DNA of 64,000 nucleotides, taken from positions 2,976,001 to 3,040,000 of the forward strand of contig OY761541.1 of NCBI GenBank assembly GCA_963664625.1, written 5' to 3'. This document shows positions 16,839-24,830 of this stretch, one piece after another; the stretch's first letter is position 1; each line of letters starts with the position of its first letter. Below the pieces are notes generated by a model. That model did no database searches, had not been told where the DNA came from, and was given only the letters and a program-made list of their open reading frames with translations. The position numbers and the translations under genes are program-made. Source of the stretch: CBDCFV01 sp963664625. GTDB lineage: Bacteria; Chloroflexota; Dehalococcoidia; Lucifugimonadales; UBA3495.

Positions 16839-17075
16839 ATGGTAAGAAAGTACAGCAACAATCAACGGGTACGCTTCAGGACCAGAGACGGCGGTCCTCA
16901 AAAGCCGCCGCCGAATAACTACAAGGGCACCTACGGGACTATCGCGGAACAGTCCACGTCGGACTGGCTGAGAGCGGCAAACTCCCCTCATACCGAGACG
17001 CCGCCCTCCTATTACGTCGAGGCCGACGACGGTTCCATGCAACTCGTTGGTGAAGACTGGCTGGAACCGGCGTAA
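16839..17075 (+). CDS. Small SH3-barrel-like protein
   Basis: I do not recognise this 78-residue protein with certainty. Its pattern VRFRTRDG..., YKGTYGTIAEQ, YYVEADDG..., VGEDWLEPA is that of a small SH3-like barrel such as the nitrile hydratase beta-chain fold. It begins 9 bases after the HEPN/PaREP1-like gene and is likely co-transcribed. It ends 9 bases before the stop of the convergent SDR. Its role as partner of the helical protein is inferred from adjacency only. Confidence 0.55.
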   Translation: MVRKYSNNQRVRFRTRDGGPQKPPPNNYKGTYGTIAEQSTSDWLRAANSPHTETPPSYYVEADDGSMQLVGEDWLEPA

Positions 17076-17084
17076 GTACCCTGT

Positions 17085-17840
17085 TTACTGGGCGGTGACT
17101 CCGCCGTCCATCACCATCTCGCTGCCGGTCATAAAGGACGACTCGTCCGACGCCAGGAACAGCGCGCCGTAGGCTATATCTTCCACCGTGCCGACCCTGC
17201 CCAGGGCGGTCCTGGCGATAGACTGTTCCCTGCTCTGTTCGTCTCCCTGCCAGATGCCTTGGATCATGGCCGTGTCGATGGGCCCTGGGTGTATCGAGTT
17301 GGCCCGGATGCCTTCCCTGCCGTATTGGACCGCCGTAGCCTTTGTGAACAGCCGCACCGCTCCCTTGGATGCGTTGTAGGCCGCGCTCCTGGGACTGCCC
17401 ACCAAGCCGGCGGTGGAAGAGATGTTGATTATGGAGCCGCCGCCTGCCTTCCGCATTTCCTCGATGGCCAGCTTGGTGCCCAGGAACACCCCTTTTGCGT
17501 TCACGTCCAGTATCGCGTCCCAGTCCTCTACGCTAGTGTCTTCCACGCGGCCCCTGCGCCATATCGCGGCGTTGTTCACCAGAACGTTGAGCTTGCCGAA
17601 ACTGGAGACGGCCGCTTGGATTGCCTCCCGCCAATCGTCCTCGCTGGTCACGTCCAAGTGAACGTACAGAGCGTCGCCTCCGGCCTCGGCAATATCCGCC
17701 GCCACGGCCATGCCCTCCGCGTCCAGCAGGTCGCCGATGACTACCTTGGCCCCTTCCTGGGCGAACATCCTGGCCTCGGCGGCGCCCTGGCCCCGTGCGC
17801 CGCCGCTGATAAGGGCTACCTTTCCGTCCAGCCTTCCCAT
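17085..17840 (-). CDS. Short-chain dehydrogenase/reductase
   Basis: The 251-residue classical SDR has a cofactor loop GGARGQGAAEA (Ser/Gly-rich variant), NNAAIWRR, the active-site Ser (INISSTAGLVG) and YNASKGA (Tyr-x-x-x-Lys), and ends MDGGVTAQ. Residues fit a 3-oxoacyl- or hydroxysteroid-type dehydrogenase, but substrate cannot be assigned. It is a single gene convergent with the HEPN-like/SH3-like pair. Upstream (17841-18124) is a 284-base gap in which I see no gene or clear signal. Confidence 0.9.
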   Translation of the reverse strand: MGRLDGKVALISGGARGQGAAEARMFAQEGAKVVIGDLLDAEGMAVAADIAEAGGDALYVHLDVTSEDDWREAIQAAVSSFGKLNVLVNNAAIWRRGRVEDTSVEDWDAILDVNAKGVFLGTKLAIEEMRKAGGGSIINISSTAGLVGSPRSAAYNASKGAVRLFTKATAVQYGREGIRANSIHPGPIDTAMIQGIWQGDEQSREQSIARTALGRVGTVEDIAYGALFLASDESSFMTGSEMVMDGGVTAQ

Positions 17841-18124
17841 AACTCTCTCCTTACAGGCACAATACTACGTCAAGGCTCACTATAAGACTTCCGGGCCGGG
17901 AAAACAAAACCGGGAGCAGTCTTCTCGGAAATCGTGTCCAATACAACTTTTCATGCCGCGTACTGGAACGCCGGGGCTACTTGCTTCATAATAGACAAGC
18001 CTTGCCCGAGGTAGGGCCATTCTCTTATTCAAGCAATCGACCACGCATAAATATCCGCTGAGAAGTCGCGCTTGGTCTTCCAGACACAAATCCAAGCCAT
18101 CTACATCCCTAGTTGTTCGCCGCG

Positions 18125-18940
18125 ATGAACCGGGTTGTGAATCTGTGCCATCGGCTGGTCAAGACGCGAGCCTTTGAATATGGCATCATCGCGGTCATCA
18201 TTGCCAACAGTATATTGCTGGGGATGGAGACTTCCGTCACCCTGGAACGGCACTACGGACATTGGATGCACTTGGGCAACCAAGTGGCCCTCGGCATATT
18301 CATTGTTGAAGCCGTTCTCAAGATCATAGCGGTGGCGCCCCGTATCCAAAGATACTTCTTCGATGGCTGGAACCTCTTCGATTTCCTCATAATCGTGCTG
18401 GCGTTGGTCCCGTCCACCGGCCAGTTCGCCATGATCGCCCGGCTGGCCCGCCTGTTGCGGGTGCTGCGGCTCATCACCGCCATCAAGGAATTGCGCCTTA
18501 TCATCGCGGCATTGATGCGCTCCATCCCCAGCGTGGGTCACGTCATGATGCTGATGAGCATCATCGTGTACATCTACGCCGTGATGGGTTACCACCTATT
18601 CAGCGAACATGACCCGGCCAACTGGCGTACCTTGGGCATCAGTTTGTTGACCCTTTTCAACATAATAACGTTGGAGGGTTGGACTGATATTATGAACACC
18701 GCCATGCAACTCAACCCCTTCGCTTGGATATACTTCGTCAGTTTCGTGGTAGTAGGCACTTTCGTCGTCATAAACATGTTCATTGCAATAATCATCAACA
18801 ACCTGGACGAAGCCAAGGCCGAGCGTCTAAGAAAGTTGCAGCAGCCCGTCTCCAGGGAAGATCTTCTGAACGAGCTCCGCTCCACAAGGGAAGCGCTCCG
18901 TCGGCTCGAAGAACGTCTTGAGAATGGGGACAGGGAGTGA
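18125..18940 (+). CDS. NavBac-type voltage-gated cation channel
   Basis: The 271-residue protein is a single six-TM channel domain. The S4 segment has charges every third residue (Arg106, 109, 112, 115, then Lys121 and Arg124). The pore loop reads TLEGW at residues 182-186, against TLESW in known bacterial sodium channels; the selectivity Glu184 is kept. S6 is rich in Ile and Val (FVVINMFIAIIINNL), and the C-terminus is a charged coiled coil expected to hold the tetramer. ATG 18125 is chosen; TTG 18113 would add four residues. Na+ selectivity is inferred. Confidence 0.88.
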   Translation: MNRVVNLCHRLVKTRAFEYGIIAVIIANSILLGMETSVTLERHYGHWMHLGNQVALGIFIVEAVLKIIAVAPRIQRYFFDGWNLFDFLIIVLALVPSTGQFAMIARLARLLRVLRLITAIKELRLIIAALMRSIPSVGHVMMLMSIIVYIYAVMGYHLFSEHDPANWRTLGISLLTLFNIITLEGWTDIMNTAMQLNPFAWIYFVSFVVVGTFVVINMFIAIIINNLDEAKAERLRKLQQPVSREDLLNELRSTREALRRLEERLENGDRE

Positions 18941-19010
18941 CACGTCCCCGGCGCCAATGCTTTCCGTTTCCTGTACCGGGACCGATTGATTGTCAGGGAG
19001 AGTCGCTTAG

Positions 19011-20201
19011 ATGCTTGAAATGAGGACCGTAAGGCCCGACGAGTTTTTCCAATGGGTCTGGGCCGAGGCCAGGGCTTACGGCAACCGGTTGAACGTTGAC
19101 CCGGAGATATTGCGGCCCCATTTTGACTTGGACCGCTCCATCGCGGTCTTCGACCAAGGCAACATTGTCGGCGGCGCCCACTCTCACGAACTGGAAATTT
19201 CGGTCCCCGGCGGCATGGCCATCGTTGCCGGAGTCGCCAACATTGCGGTGCAACCGACGCATACCCGCCGGGGCATCCTCACCAGGATGATGGACCACCA
19301 ACTCAAGGACATCCACCAACGCGGCGAGGCCTTGGCCGCCCTGTTTGCTTCTGAAAGCGTGATTTACGGCAGGTACGGGTACGGCATGAGCACCTTCCGT
19401 GAGCAGTGGTCCATCGAGCGGCAGCACAACCGGTATGTCCGTCCCTATGACAGTCCCGGCCGCATGGTCTTCATTGACCCGTCAGACATCACCAAGGACC
19501 TGCCCGAGGTTTTCCGTCGCAGCACCAAGGACCGGCCGGGGGTGTTCCAGAAGTCGCATCACCTGTGGGAGCGGGAAAAGCGGGCGCCCGAGCACCGCCA
19601 AGGCGGCCAGGGCGGCGTGTTCTATATTGCCTACGAGGAAGGCGGGAGAATAGACGGCTATGCCAGGTACCGCACCAGCGGCAATACGCTTACGGTGAAC
19701 GAGTTGATGGCAACGACTACCGAAGCCAACGCCGCGCTATGGCGCTTTTGCTTCGACCTGGACTTGGTCACCCGGACCGAGGCGGAGCGGCGTCCTGTGG
19801 ATGATCCGATGCCGTGGATGCTGGCCGACCCGCGCCGGCTGCAAAGGTCGCCTCGAGACGGCCTGTGGCTGCGCTTGGTGGACGTAGCCGCGGCCCTGGA
19901 GTCACGCAACTACATGGAAAGCGGCCGGTTGGTATTGGAAGTCACCGACGATTTCTGTTCCTGGAACCAGGGATGCTTCGAACTGGAGGCTTCTCCCGAA
20001 GGGGCCGTGTGCCGCCCCACCACTGCATCGCCCGACTTGACCATCACCGTCGCGGCCCTGGCCTCGGCCTACCTCGGCGCCGCCGGTTTCACCAGGCTCT
20101 CCCAAGCCGCCTTGGCGGACGAACGCACGCCCGGCGCATTGCACCGCGCCGACCGCATGTTCGCCACCCGGCTTGCCCCTTGGACGCCGTGTGGGTTTTA
20201 G
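19011..20201 (+). CDS. Eis-like GNAT acetyltransferase
   Basis: The 396-residue protein has the Eis-family layout: an N-terminal GNAT domain (VGGAHSHELEISVPGG, then the acetyl-CoA loop VQPTHTRRGILTRMM), a second GNAT-like domain and a C-terminal sterol-carrier-like domain (DLTITVAALASAYLGAAGF). Eis proteins acetylate amines on small molecules or proteins. The gene is complete, ending GALHRADRMFATRLAPW and TPCGF. Its last ~64 bases recur at 25282-25345 on the far side of the methyltransferase-Vsr cassette, so the cassette entered at this gene's 3' end. Confidence 0.88.
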   Translation: MLEMRTVRPDEFFQWVWAEARAYGNRLNVDPEILRPHFDLDRSIAVFDQGNIVGGAHSHELEISVPGGMAIVAGVANIAVQPTHTRRGILTRMMDHQLKDIHQRGEALAALFASESVIYGRYGYGMSTFREQWSIERQHNRYVRPYDSPGRMVFIDPSDITKDLPEVFRRSTKDRPGVFQKSHHLWEREKRAPEHRQGGQGGVFYIAYEEGGRIDGYARYRTSGNTLTVNELMATTTEANAALWRFCFDLDLVTRTEAERRPVDDPMPWMLADPRRLQRSPRDGLWLRLVDVAAALESRNYMESGRLVLEVTDDFCSWNQGCFELEASPEGAVCRPTTASPDLTITVAALASAYLGAAGFTRLSQAALADERTPGALHRADRMFATRLAPWTPCGF

Positions 20202-20207
20202 AGGGTA
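20144..20207 (+). repeat. Left direct repeat: 3' end of the GNAT gene
   Basis: This 64-bp segment matches 25282-25345 at 56 of 64 positions. Several differences fall in third codon positions and keep the amino acid (Arg, Leu, Pro, Cys codons), and the stop is TAG here and TGA in the other copy. That pattern means both copies were once constrained as the end of this protein. Confidence 0.85.
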
Positions 20208-20236
20208 GCGAATGGACGGCTGGACAGGACGTGTAA

Positions 20237-21265
20237 ATGACTGAACAAGGACATCGATTGAAGGCTGGGTGCTTATTCAGCGGGATGGGTGGATTTGCTT
20301 CAGGACTTAGCAAGGCCGGATTCGCGATAAGCTGGGCTAGTGACAATGACGAATTTGCGGCTGCCACATTTCGTTATCGATTCCCTGGAGTGCGATTGAT
20401 TGAGAAAGATGTACGCGACTTGACAGTGAAAAGTGATGGACTATCCGATATTGACGTCCTGGCCGCGGGGTTCCCTTGTCAGAGTTTTTCCCAAGCCGGC
20501 GGCCGTGCTGGCTTCGACGACGATCGTGGTGAATTATTCTTCGAGATACCTCGCCTTCTATCGGAGTTTGACGAGGCACTGCGACCACCCTTAGTTGTTC
20601 TAGAGAATGTTCCTTTTCTGCTTTATGGTGCTGAAAGAACTTGGTTTGATGCCATACGTCGTGCATTGCGCAAGGCGGGCTATTGGTTCAGAGAAGAATC
20701 CTGCTGGACAGTGAATGTCAAGGAAGTAACCGACTTACCGCAGGATCGTGAACGTCTGTTTATGGTTGCAGCGTCGCGCCAACATTTTCCATATAATCCA
20801 TTCACTCCCCCGTCTGTTGGGAACGGGGCAGGAACACATCGGCGGCGCCTTGATGAATTCGTCGACCGTACAAAACCCGGTGCAGAAGACGCATACCTGC
20901 CGAAGGACAACCGTTATTACAAGATGATTGAAACGGCAATGAAGTCAGGCGAATCGGAAGCGAACCTTTACCAACTGAGGCGGTCTTATGTTCGAGAGAA
21001 GAAACAAGGCCTTTGTCCTACTTTGACAGCTAACATGGGAGTTGGCGGTCACAACGTGCCATTTGTTCGTGACGCATGGGGAATCCGCAGGCTAAGCGTT
21101 GACGAAGTGGCGAGGTTCCAGGGATTTAACATTGACCAGCCGCTTTTTCCAGACATTCCTGTTTCAGAGCAATACCGTTTGTTGGGAAACGCGGTTTGTG
21201 TAAACTTGGCGCATTTGGTAGGGAGTCAATGTGCTGACATTCTGGAGGGAGAAAGAGAACAATGA
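20237..21265 (+). CDS. DNA (cytosine-5) methyltransferase
   Basis: The 342-residue protein has the ordered m5C motifs: I (LFSGMGG, residues 13-19), IV with catalytic Cys81 (GFPCQSFSQAGGR), VI (ENV, 123-125), VIII (QDRERLFMVA, 169-178), a target-recognition region of about 100 residues, and motif X near the end (LLGNAVCVNL). The window offers no way to read its target sequence. Its ATG is 36 bases after the GNAT stop, and its stop overlaps the next start (ATGA). With Vsr downstream, repair of deaminated 5-methylcytosine is the natural companion activity. Confidence 0.95.
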   Translation: MTEQGHRLKAGCLFSGMGGFASGLSKAGFAISWASDNDEFAAATFRYRFPGVRLIEKDVRDLTVKSDGLSDIDVLAAGFPCQSFSQAGGRAGFDDDRGELFFEIPRLLSEFDEALRPPLVVLENVPFLLYGAERTWFDAIRRALRKAGYWFREESCWTVNVKEVTDLPQDRERLFMVAASRQHFPYNPFTPPSVGNGAGTHRRRLDEFVDRTKPGAEDAYLPKDNRYYKMIETAMKSGESEANLYQLRRSYVREKKQGLCPTLTANMGVGGHNVPFVRDAWGIRRLSVDEVARFQGFNIDQPLFPDIPVSEQYRLLGNAVCVNLAHLVGSQCADILEGEREQ

Positions 21266-23220
21266 CCTCAGAAATAGGCTGGGCGTTTCCTCCTACTAAC
21301 GGCGGCCGGGTCGACGGATTTAATGACCCAGGTATTGCCCACTTTAGTGGAGCGCCATTGGCAAGCCTTGCGCGGGAAACGATACAAAACTCCCTTGACG
21401 CCCCAGGAACTCTTGGAGAGCCGGTTCAGGTTTCTTTTGAGATAATCGACTTGGGGCCGGACGACCTTGGACGTGACGAACTAATGCGCGCTATTCATCA
21501 GTGTGAGCAGGAGGCCACTGAAGAAGACGATGCACGCGCGATACAAGCTTTGCAGGTAGCGCAACAAATCATCAAAGGGTCCCGGGTATCTTGCTTGCGT
21601 GTATCTGATCGGAATACAACCGGGTTGCGCGGGCTCCAATGGCAAGCACTGGTCAAGAAGCAAGGGGTAAGCCTTAAACCGGATATGGATGGTGCGGGTG
21701 GCTGGCACGGTATTGGGAAATATGCTCCTTTCGCAGTTTCGATGCTTCGGACAGTTTTCTATTGGACTTGCTATTTGGAGGACGGCAGAGAAGTCGAACA
21801 CTTCCAAGGCAAGTCAGTCCTCATGTCGCATCAGAATAACGACGAAGAGACGCAAGGGACAGGTTTTTATGGTATTAAAGAAAAATGCAAAGAGCTGACA
21901 GGGACTGCCGTTCCAGACCGTTTTCGTCAGCTCAAACCTGGTGGCGAACCTGTACACGGGACCAGTTTAACGATAGCGGGGTTTGCTGCGATAAAGGACT
22001 GGCGTAGACGTATTGCAACGAGCATAGCTGAAAACTTCTTCTATGCTATCGATAAAGGCAACTTAGAGGTGATTATTGAGCCAGAAGCGCAAGATGACCT
22101 ATTCGAGATAACACAAGCGTCTTTAGGAGAGTGGTTCGAAAAGTTATTGACTGAGGACGGCGTCGAAGTAAACGGAGGAGAAGAAGGCGACAACGGATTG
22201 ATGGAATCGCGCGCTTTTTATGAAATCTCTCGGGTAGGTAGCCCGGCTGCTGAAAAACAAGACCAGGATTTGGGCCATTGTCGGTTGTGGATTCGGGTAG
22301 AGGATGGCTTACCAAGCAAGGTCGGGTTTGTGCGCCGTTCAGGGATGTTGGTAACGACCCAACAGAGTGGCCTGATTCGATTCCCAGGATACCGGGACTT
22401 CGCAGCCTTGTGTGTATTTGAAGATCCTCAGGGCAACGAGCTTTTACGGCGTATGGAAAACCCGTTACACAATAGCTTCGAACCGGATCGGCTTCCTGAA
22501 AGTGAACGAAACCGCGGTAGACGGGCGTTGAAACGTATCACGGATTGGGTTCGGAGTGAAGTTAGGAAAGCCGCAGGCCCACCAGAAGGTGGCAAGTCAA
22601 CGGTGCTCTCTGAGCTTGCAGTCTATCTGCCGGACTTACAGCCAGACGAACCATTGGACGAAGGTGCATCTGAAAGTGACGGAACCGGAGAGCCTGGATT
22701 CGCTGACCGGATCAAAATTACTCTCAAGCCAGTTCGACGTGCGAAGGCTCCAGATTTGCCTCACCAGAATGAACTGACAGGTGAAGGTGAAGGTGATGGA
22801 GAAGACACTGGAGATGTTGGCGGTGGTGGCACTGGCACGAACGGTGGTGATGATGGGACAGGAGGCCCGGGCGAAGGTGAAGGGGAGGGGGGAACAGGTA
22901 CTCGTGGCGGCAGTAACCCGAGGGGAAGGCGTATCCCGATATCCAACGTCCGCATCCTTGCCATTCAAGGGCGCGACAATTGTTATCGCGTTAGTTTTCG
23001 GGCAGACGGTAATGGTGTTGCCCGGCTTGATCTTGAGGAGGCAGGGGATTCATCGACCATACCGCGCGATGATGTTCGGCCAATTTCGGAAAACGTGTCC
23101 TTGGACCGCTTTCCGCTCGTGAGTGGGGAGCGGACACAATTTGAAATCACGGCCGACGCCCCGATTGGTGGCAGAGCTTGGCGACTAGCGGCTACGGAAG
23201 CAGTGGGGAATCAAGAATGA
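21262..23220 (+). CDS. MutL/MORC-type GHKL ATPase of an R-M-like cassette
   Basis: The 652-residue protein has the ATP-binding Bergerat fold: the N box (RETIQNSLDA; Glu39, Asn43), a variant G1 box (SDRNTTGL; Asp116, Gly121) and the G2 box with lid (GGWHGIGKYAPF; Gly150, Gly152, Lys153). Beyond the ATPase and transducer-like region comes a ~50-residue Gly/Glu/Asp-rich low-complexity linker (about 508-556), then a small C-terminal beta domain. GHKL ATPases of MutL/MORC type were linked to restriction-modification systems by Iyer, Abhiman and Aravind. Here it probably acts as the DNA clamp or switch of the cassette. ATG 21262 overlaps the methyltransferase stop. Confidence 0.85.
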   Translation: MTSEIGWAFPPTNGGRVDGFNDPGIAHFSGAPLASLARETIQNSLDAPGTLGEPVQVSFEIIDLGPDDLGRDELMRAIHQCEQEATEEDDARAIQALQVAQQIIKGSRVSCLRVSDRNTTGLRGLQWQALVKKQGVSLKPDMDGAGGWHGIGKYAPFAVSMLRTVFYWTCYLEDGREVEHFQGKSVLMSHQNNDEETQGTGFYGIKEKCKELTGTAVPDRFRQLKPGGEPVHGTSLTIAGFAAIKDWRRRIATSIAENFFYAIDKGNLEVIIEPEAQDDLFEITQASLGEWFEKLLTEDGVEVNGGEEGDNGLMESRAFYEISRVGSPAAEKQDQDLGHCRLWIRVEDGLPSKVGFVRRSGMLVTTQQSGLIRFPGYRDFAALCVFEDPQGNELLRRMENPLHNSFEPDRLPESERNRGRRALKRITDWVRSEVRKAAGPPEGGKSTVLSELAVYLPDLQPDEPLDEGASESDGTGEPGFADRIKITLKPVRRAKAPDLPHQNELTGEGEGDGEDTGDVGGGGTGTNGGDDGTGGPGEGEGEGGTGTRGGSNPRGRRIPISNVRILAIQGRDNCYRVSFRADGNGVARLDLEEAGDSSTIPRDDVRPISENVSLDRFPLVSGERTQFEITADAPIGGRAWRLAATEAVGNQE

Positions 23221-24077
23221 AATTTGATCCAAGTAAGGCTTGGCCACACCCGGTTCTTCGCCCCCCGTCTTATGGTGATGACTATCCGCACGCCGAATTC
23301 GAGGTCGAAATTGCGCTTAATCGTGTTGAAGGCAGTACCTCTGTTGAAGTTGATGCGGAGTTCCAATTGAGTGACCCGGACTTACTTCGCCTTGTCAATG
23401 AAGGACTGAGCAAGTATGTACTATTGCTCAGGGCTTCCAGGACCCATTTTAGAGACCTGATGGAGTCAGATACACCGCACATTGCAAAGGTGTTTCCAGC
23501 AGGAGATCTATCGGGCCGTGTAGAATTAGCACCGTTTCTGGTATGTACTCAAGACTTGGTGGCGTTCCGAGCAAACGGATGGCACGAAGATTTTTTGGGG
23601 CGTACATTCGACATCGCAGTGGGCTCGGTGTTGGCAGAGGATGTACCTAAAGAATATTGGATAGATACCACCAACGAGGCGCAACTCGGTTCGATTTTCG
23701 GGCATAGACCCCGCCCCGGTTTGCCGAGTGGGCAATGGAAATGTGAGCTTGCGGAAGATCGAATTTGGATTGTGATGTCCGAGGCCGACTCTTTACGTTA
23801 CGATTCAGCCAGGAACGCGGCAAATAGTAGGCCCGAAGGACAATATCTGATGAATGGGTTGTATTTGCCTGCCCTTATTTCCGTGCTGAATGAAGTAGAC
23901 CGTTCTCATGAAGAATACCGGGACTTCCGGTGGTTTGCGTTTCTGGACCAGCGCTTACAGCAAGTGGATTGCTCTCCGCTGGGGACTCCTAATGTTGACC
24001 GTTTAACTGACGCCCAAAAGGTGCTGGATTGGCCTTTCCCCAAAATGCCAATGATCGCGGAAGCGGAGGGGGCATGA
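23217..24077 (+). CDS. Unrecognised cassette protein X
   Basis: The 286-residue protein resembles no family that I can name. Its ATG overlaps the GHKL stop (ATGA), so the natural start is 23217 rather than the earlier open frame. It appears to be an alpha/beta protein without membrane segments. The N-terminal ~110 residues look beta-rich with alternating charged strands (FEVEIALNRVEGSTSVEVDA), and the middle contains the aromatic-rich FGHRPRPGLPSGQWKCELA and IWIVMSEADSLRYDSARNAA. There is no obvious PD-(D/E)XK, helicase or HNH motif. Position suggests an adaptor or clamp-loading partner of the ATPase. Confidence 0.75.
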   Translation: MKFDPSKAWPHPVLRPPSYGDDYPHAEFEVEIALNRVEGSTSVEVDAEFQLSDPDLLRLVNEGLSKYVLLLRASRTHFRDLMESDTPHIAKVFPAGDLSGRVELAPFLVCTQDLVAFRANGWHEDFLGRTFDIAVGSVLAEDVPKEYWIDTTNEAQLGSIFGHRPRPGLPSGQWKCELAEDRIWIVMSEADSLRYDSARNAANSRPEGQYLMNGLYLPALISVLNEVDRSHEEYRDFRWFAFLDQRLQQVDCSPLGTPNVDRLTDAQKVLDWPFPKMPMIAEAEGA

Positions 24078-24823
24078 CACGGCTCCGTTACTTCACAACG
24101 AAAGCGCTTGAGGAATTGCGCAATACAATAACCGACCGCTTGGACTGGTATTATGCGCCGTCAGAGGATTCTCCTGCGTTTATACCAACAGCGGAAATTA
24201 GAGAATCGCGTTTAGAAGTAATTGGGCTTGCTGAGCAACTTGTGATGGACGATAAGCAGCCATCCAGTACAGATGTCGACAATGCACTCGTAGTCTATGA
24301 CGCGTTATCGGAATTAACATCGCATCAGGCATCCATAGAACGATTATGGGTTTACCTTTCTCATTGCGATTGTCCGCAATACATCGCCACTCGTTGGATG
24401 ACTCGTAGGCCAGAGAAAGATGAGGATGCCACTCGAGATGTGAGAAATCACTTCTTCGCCACCGGAAACAGAGCGTTGATTCGCGACAACGGAGTCTCTC
24501 GTCTCTGGTGGTTAGGCAAGATTGCTCACGACGTAGACCCTGCGAATCCTCGTGAGTTTCTAACTATCTTGTTGCACCGGCAGGACGTCAGGTCAGCTTT
24601 AATAGAACGCCCTTCAGTGTCAATGAATCGGCGTGTACTCAGAGGGATATATGAAGTAATGCAGGACCACTGGGCCAACGGAGGAGCACTGTTTGAGCGT
24701 GACGCATTTAGGCGTTGGATGGTGTCTTTGAACCGGCGTGGAGGCGTGGTGCTTTTGGATGCGGTGCCACAGGATGCGTTAACCCATCTGTTGCGAGAAG
24801 AAGCCGACCACGCGATCGGATGA
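24074..24823 (+). CDS. Unrecognised cassette protein Y (possibly DUF6339-like)
   Basis: The 249-residue protein is mostly helical and begins at ATG 24074, overlapping the previous stop (ATGA). Readable features include WYYAPSEDSPAFIP, SHQASIERLWVYLSHCDCPQ, SRLWWLGKIAHDVDP and NRRVLRGIYEVMQDHW. It is similar in feel to the DUF6339 family, which I recall only loosely. No catalytic motif is clear. It is followed after seven bases by vsr. Given its tight coupling it is most likely an essential component of the same system, with no activity assigned. Confidence 0.72.
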   Translation: MTRLRYFTTKALEELRNTITDRLDWYYAPSEDSPAFIPTAEIRESRLEVIGLAEQLVMDDKQPSSTDVDNALVVYDALSELTSHQASIERLWVYLSHCDCPQYIATRWMTRRPEKDEDATRDVRNHFFATGNRALIRDNGVSRLWWLGKIAHDVDPANPREFLTILLHRQDVRSALIERPSVSMNRRVLRGIYEVMQDHWANGGALFERDAFRRWMVSLNRRGGVVLLDAVPQDALTHLLREEADHAIG

Positions 24824-24830
24824 TAAACAC

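Noticed and set aside
17841..18124. Regulatory RNA upstream of the channel gene
   Set aside because: I looked for hairpins and a riboswitch-like core and found none that hold up.
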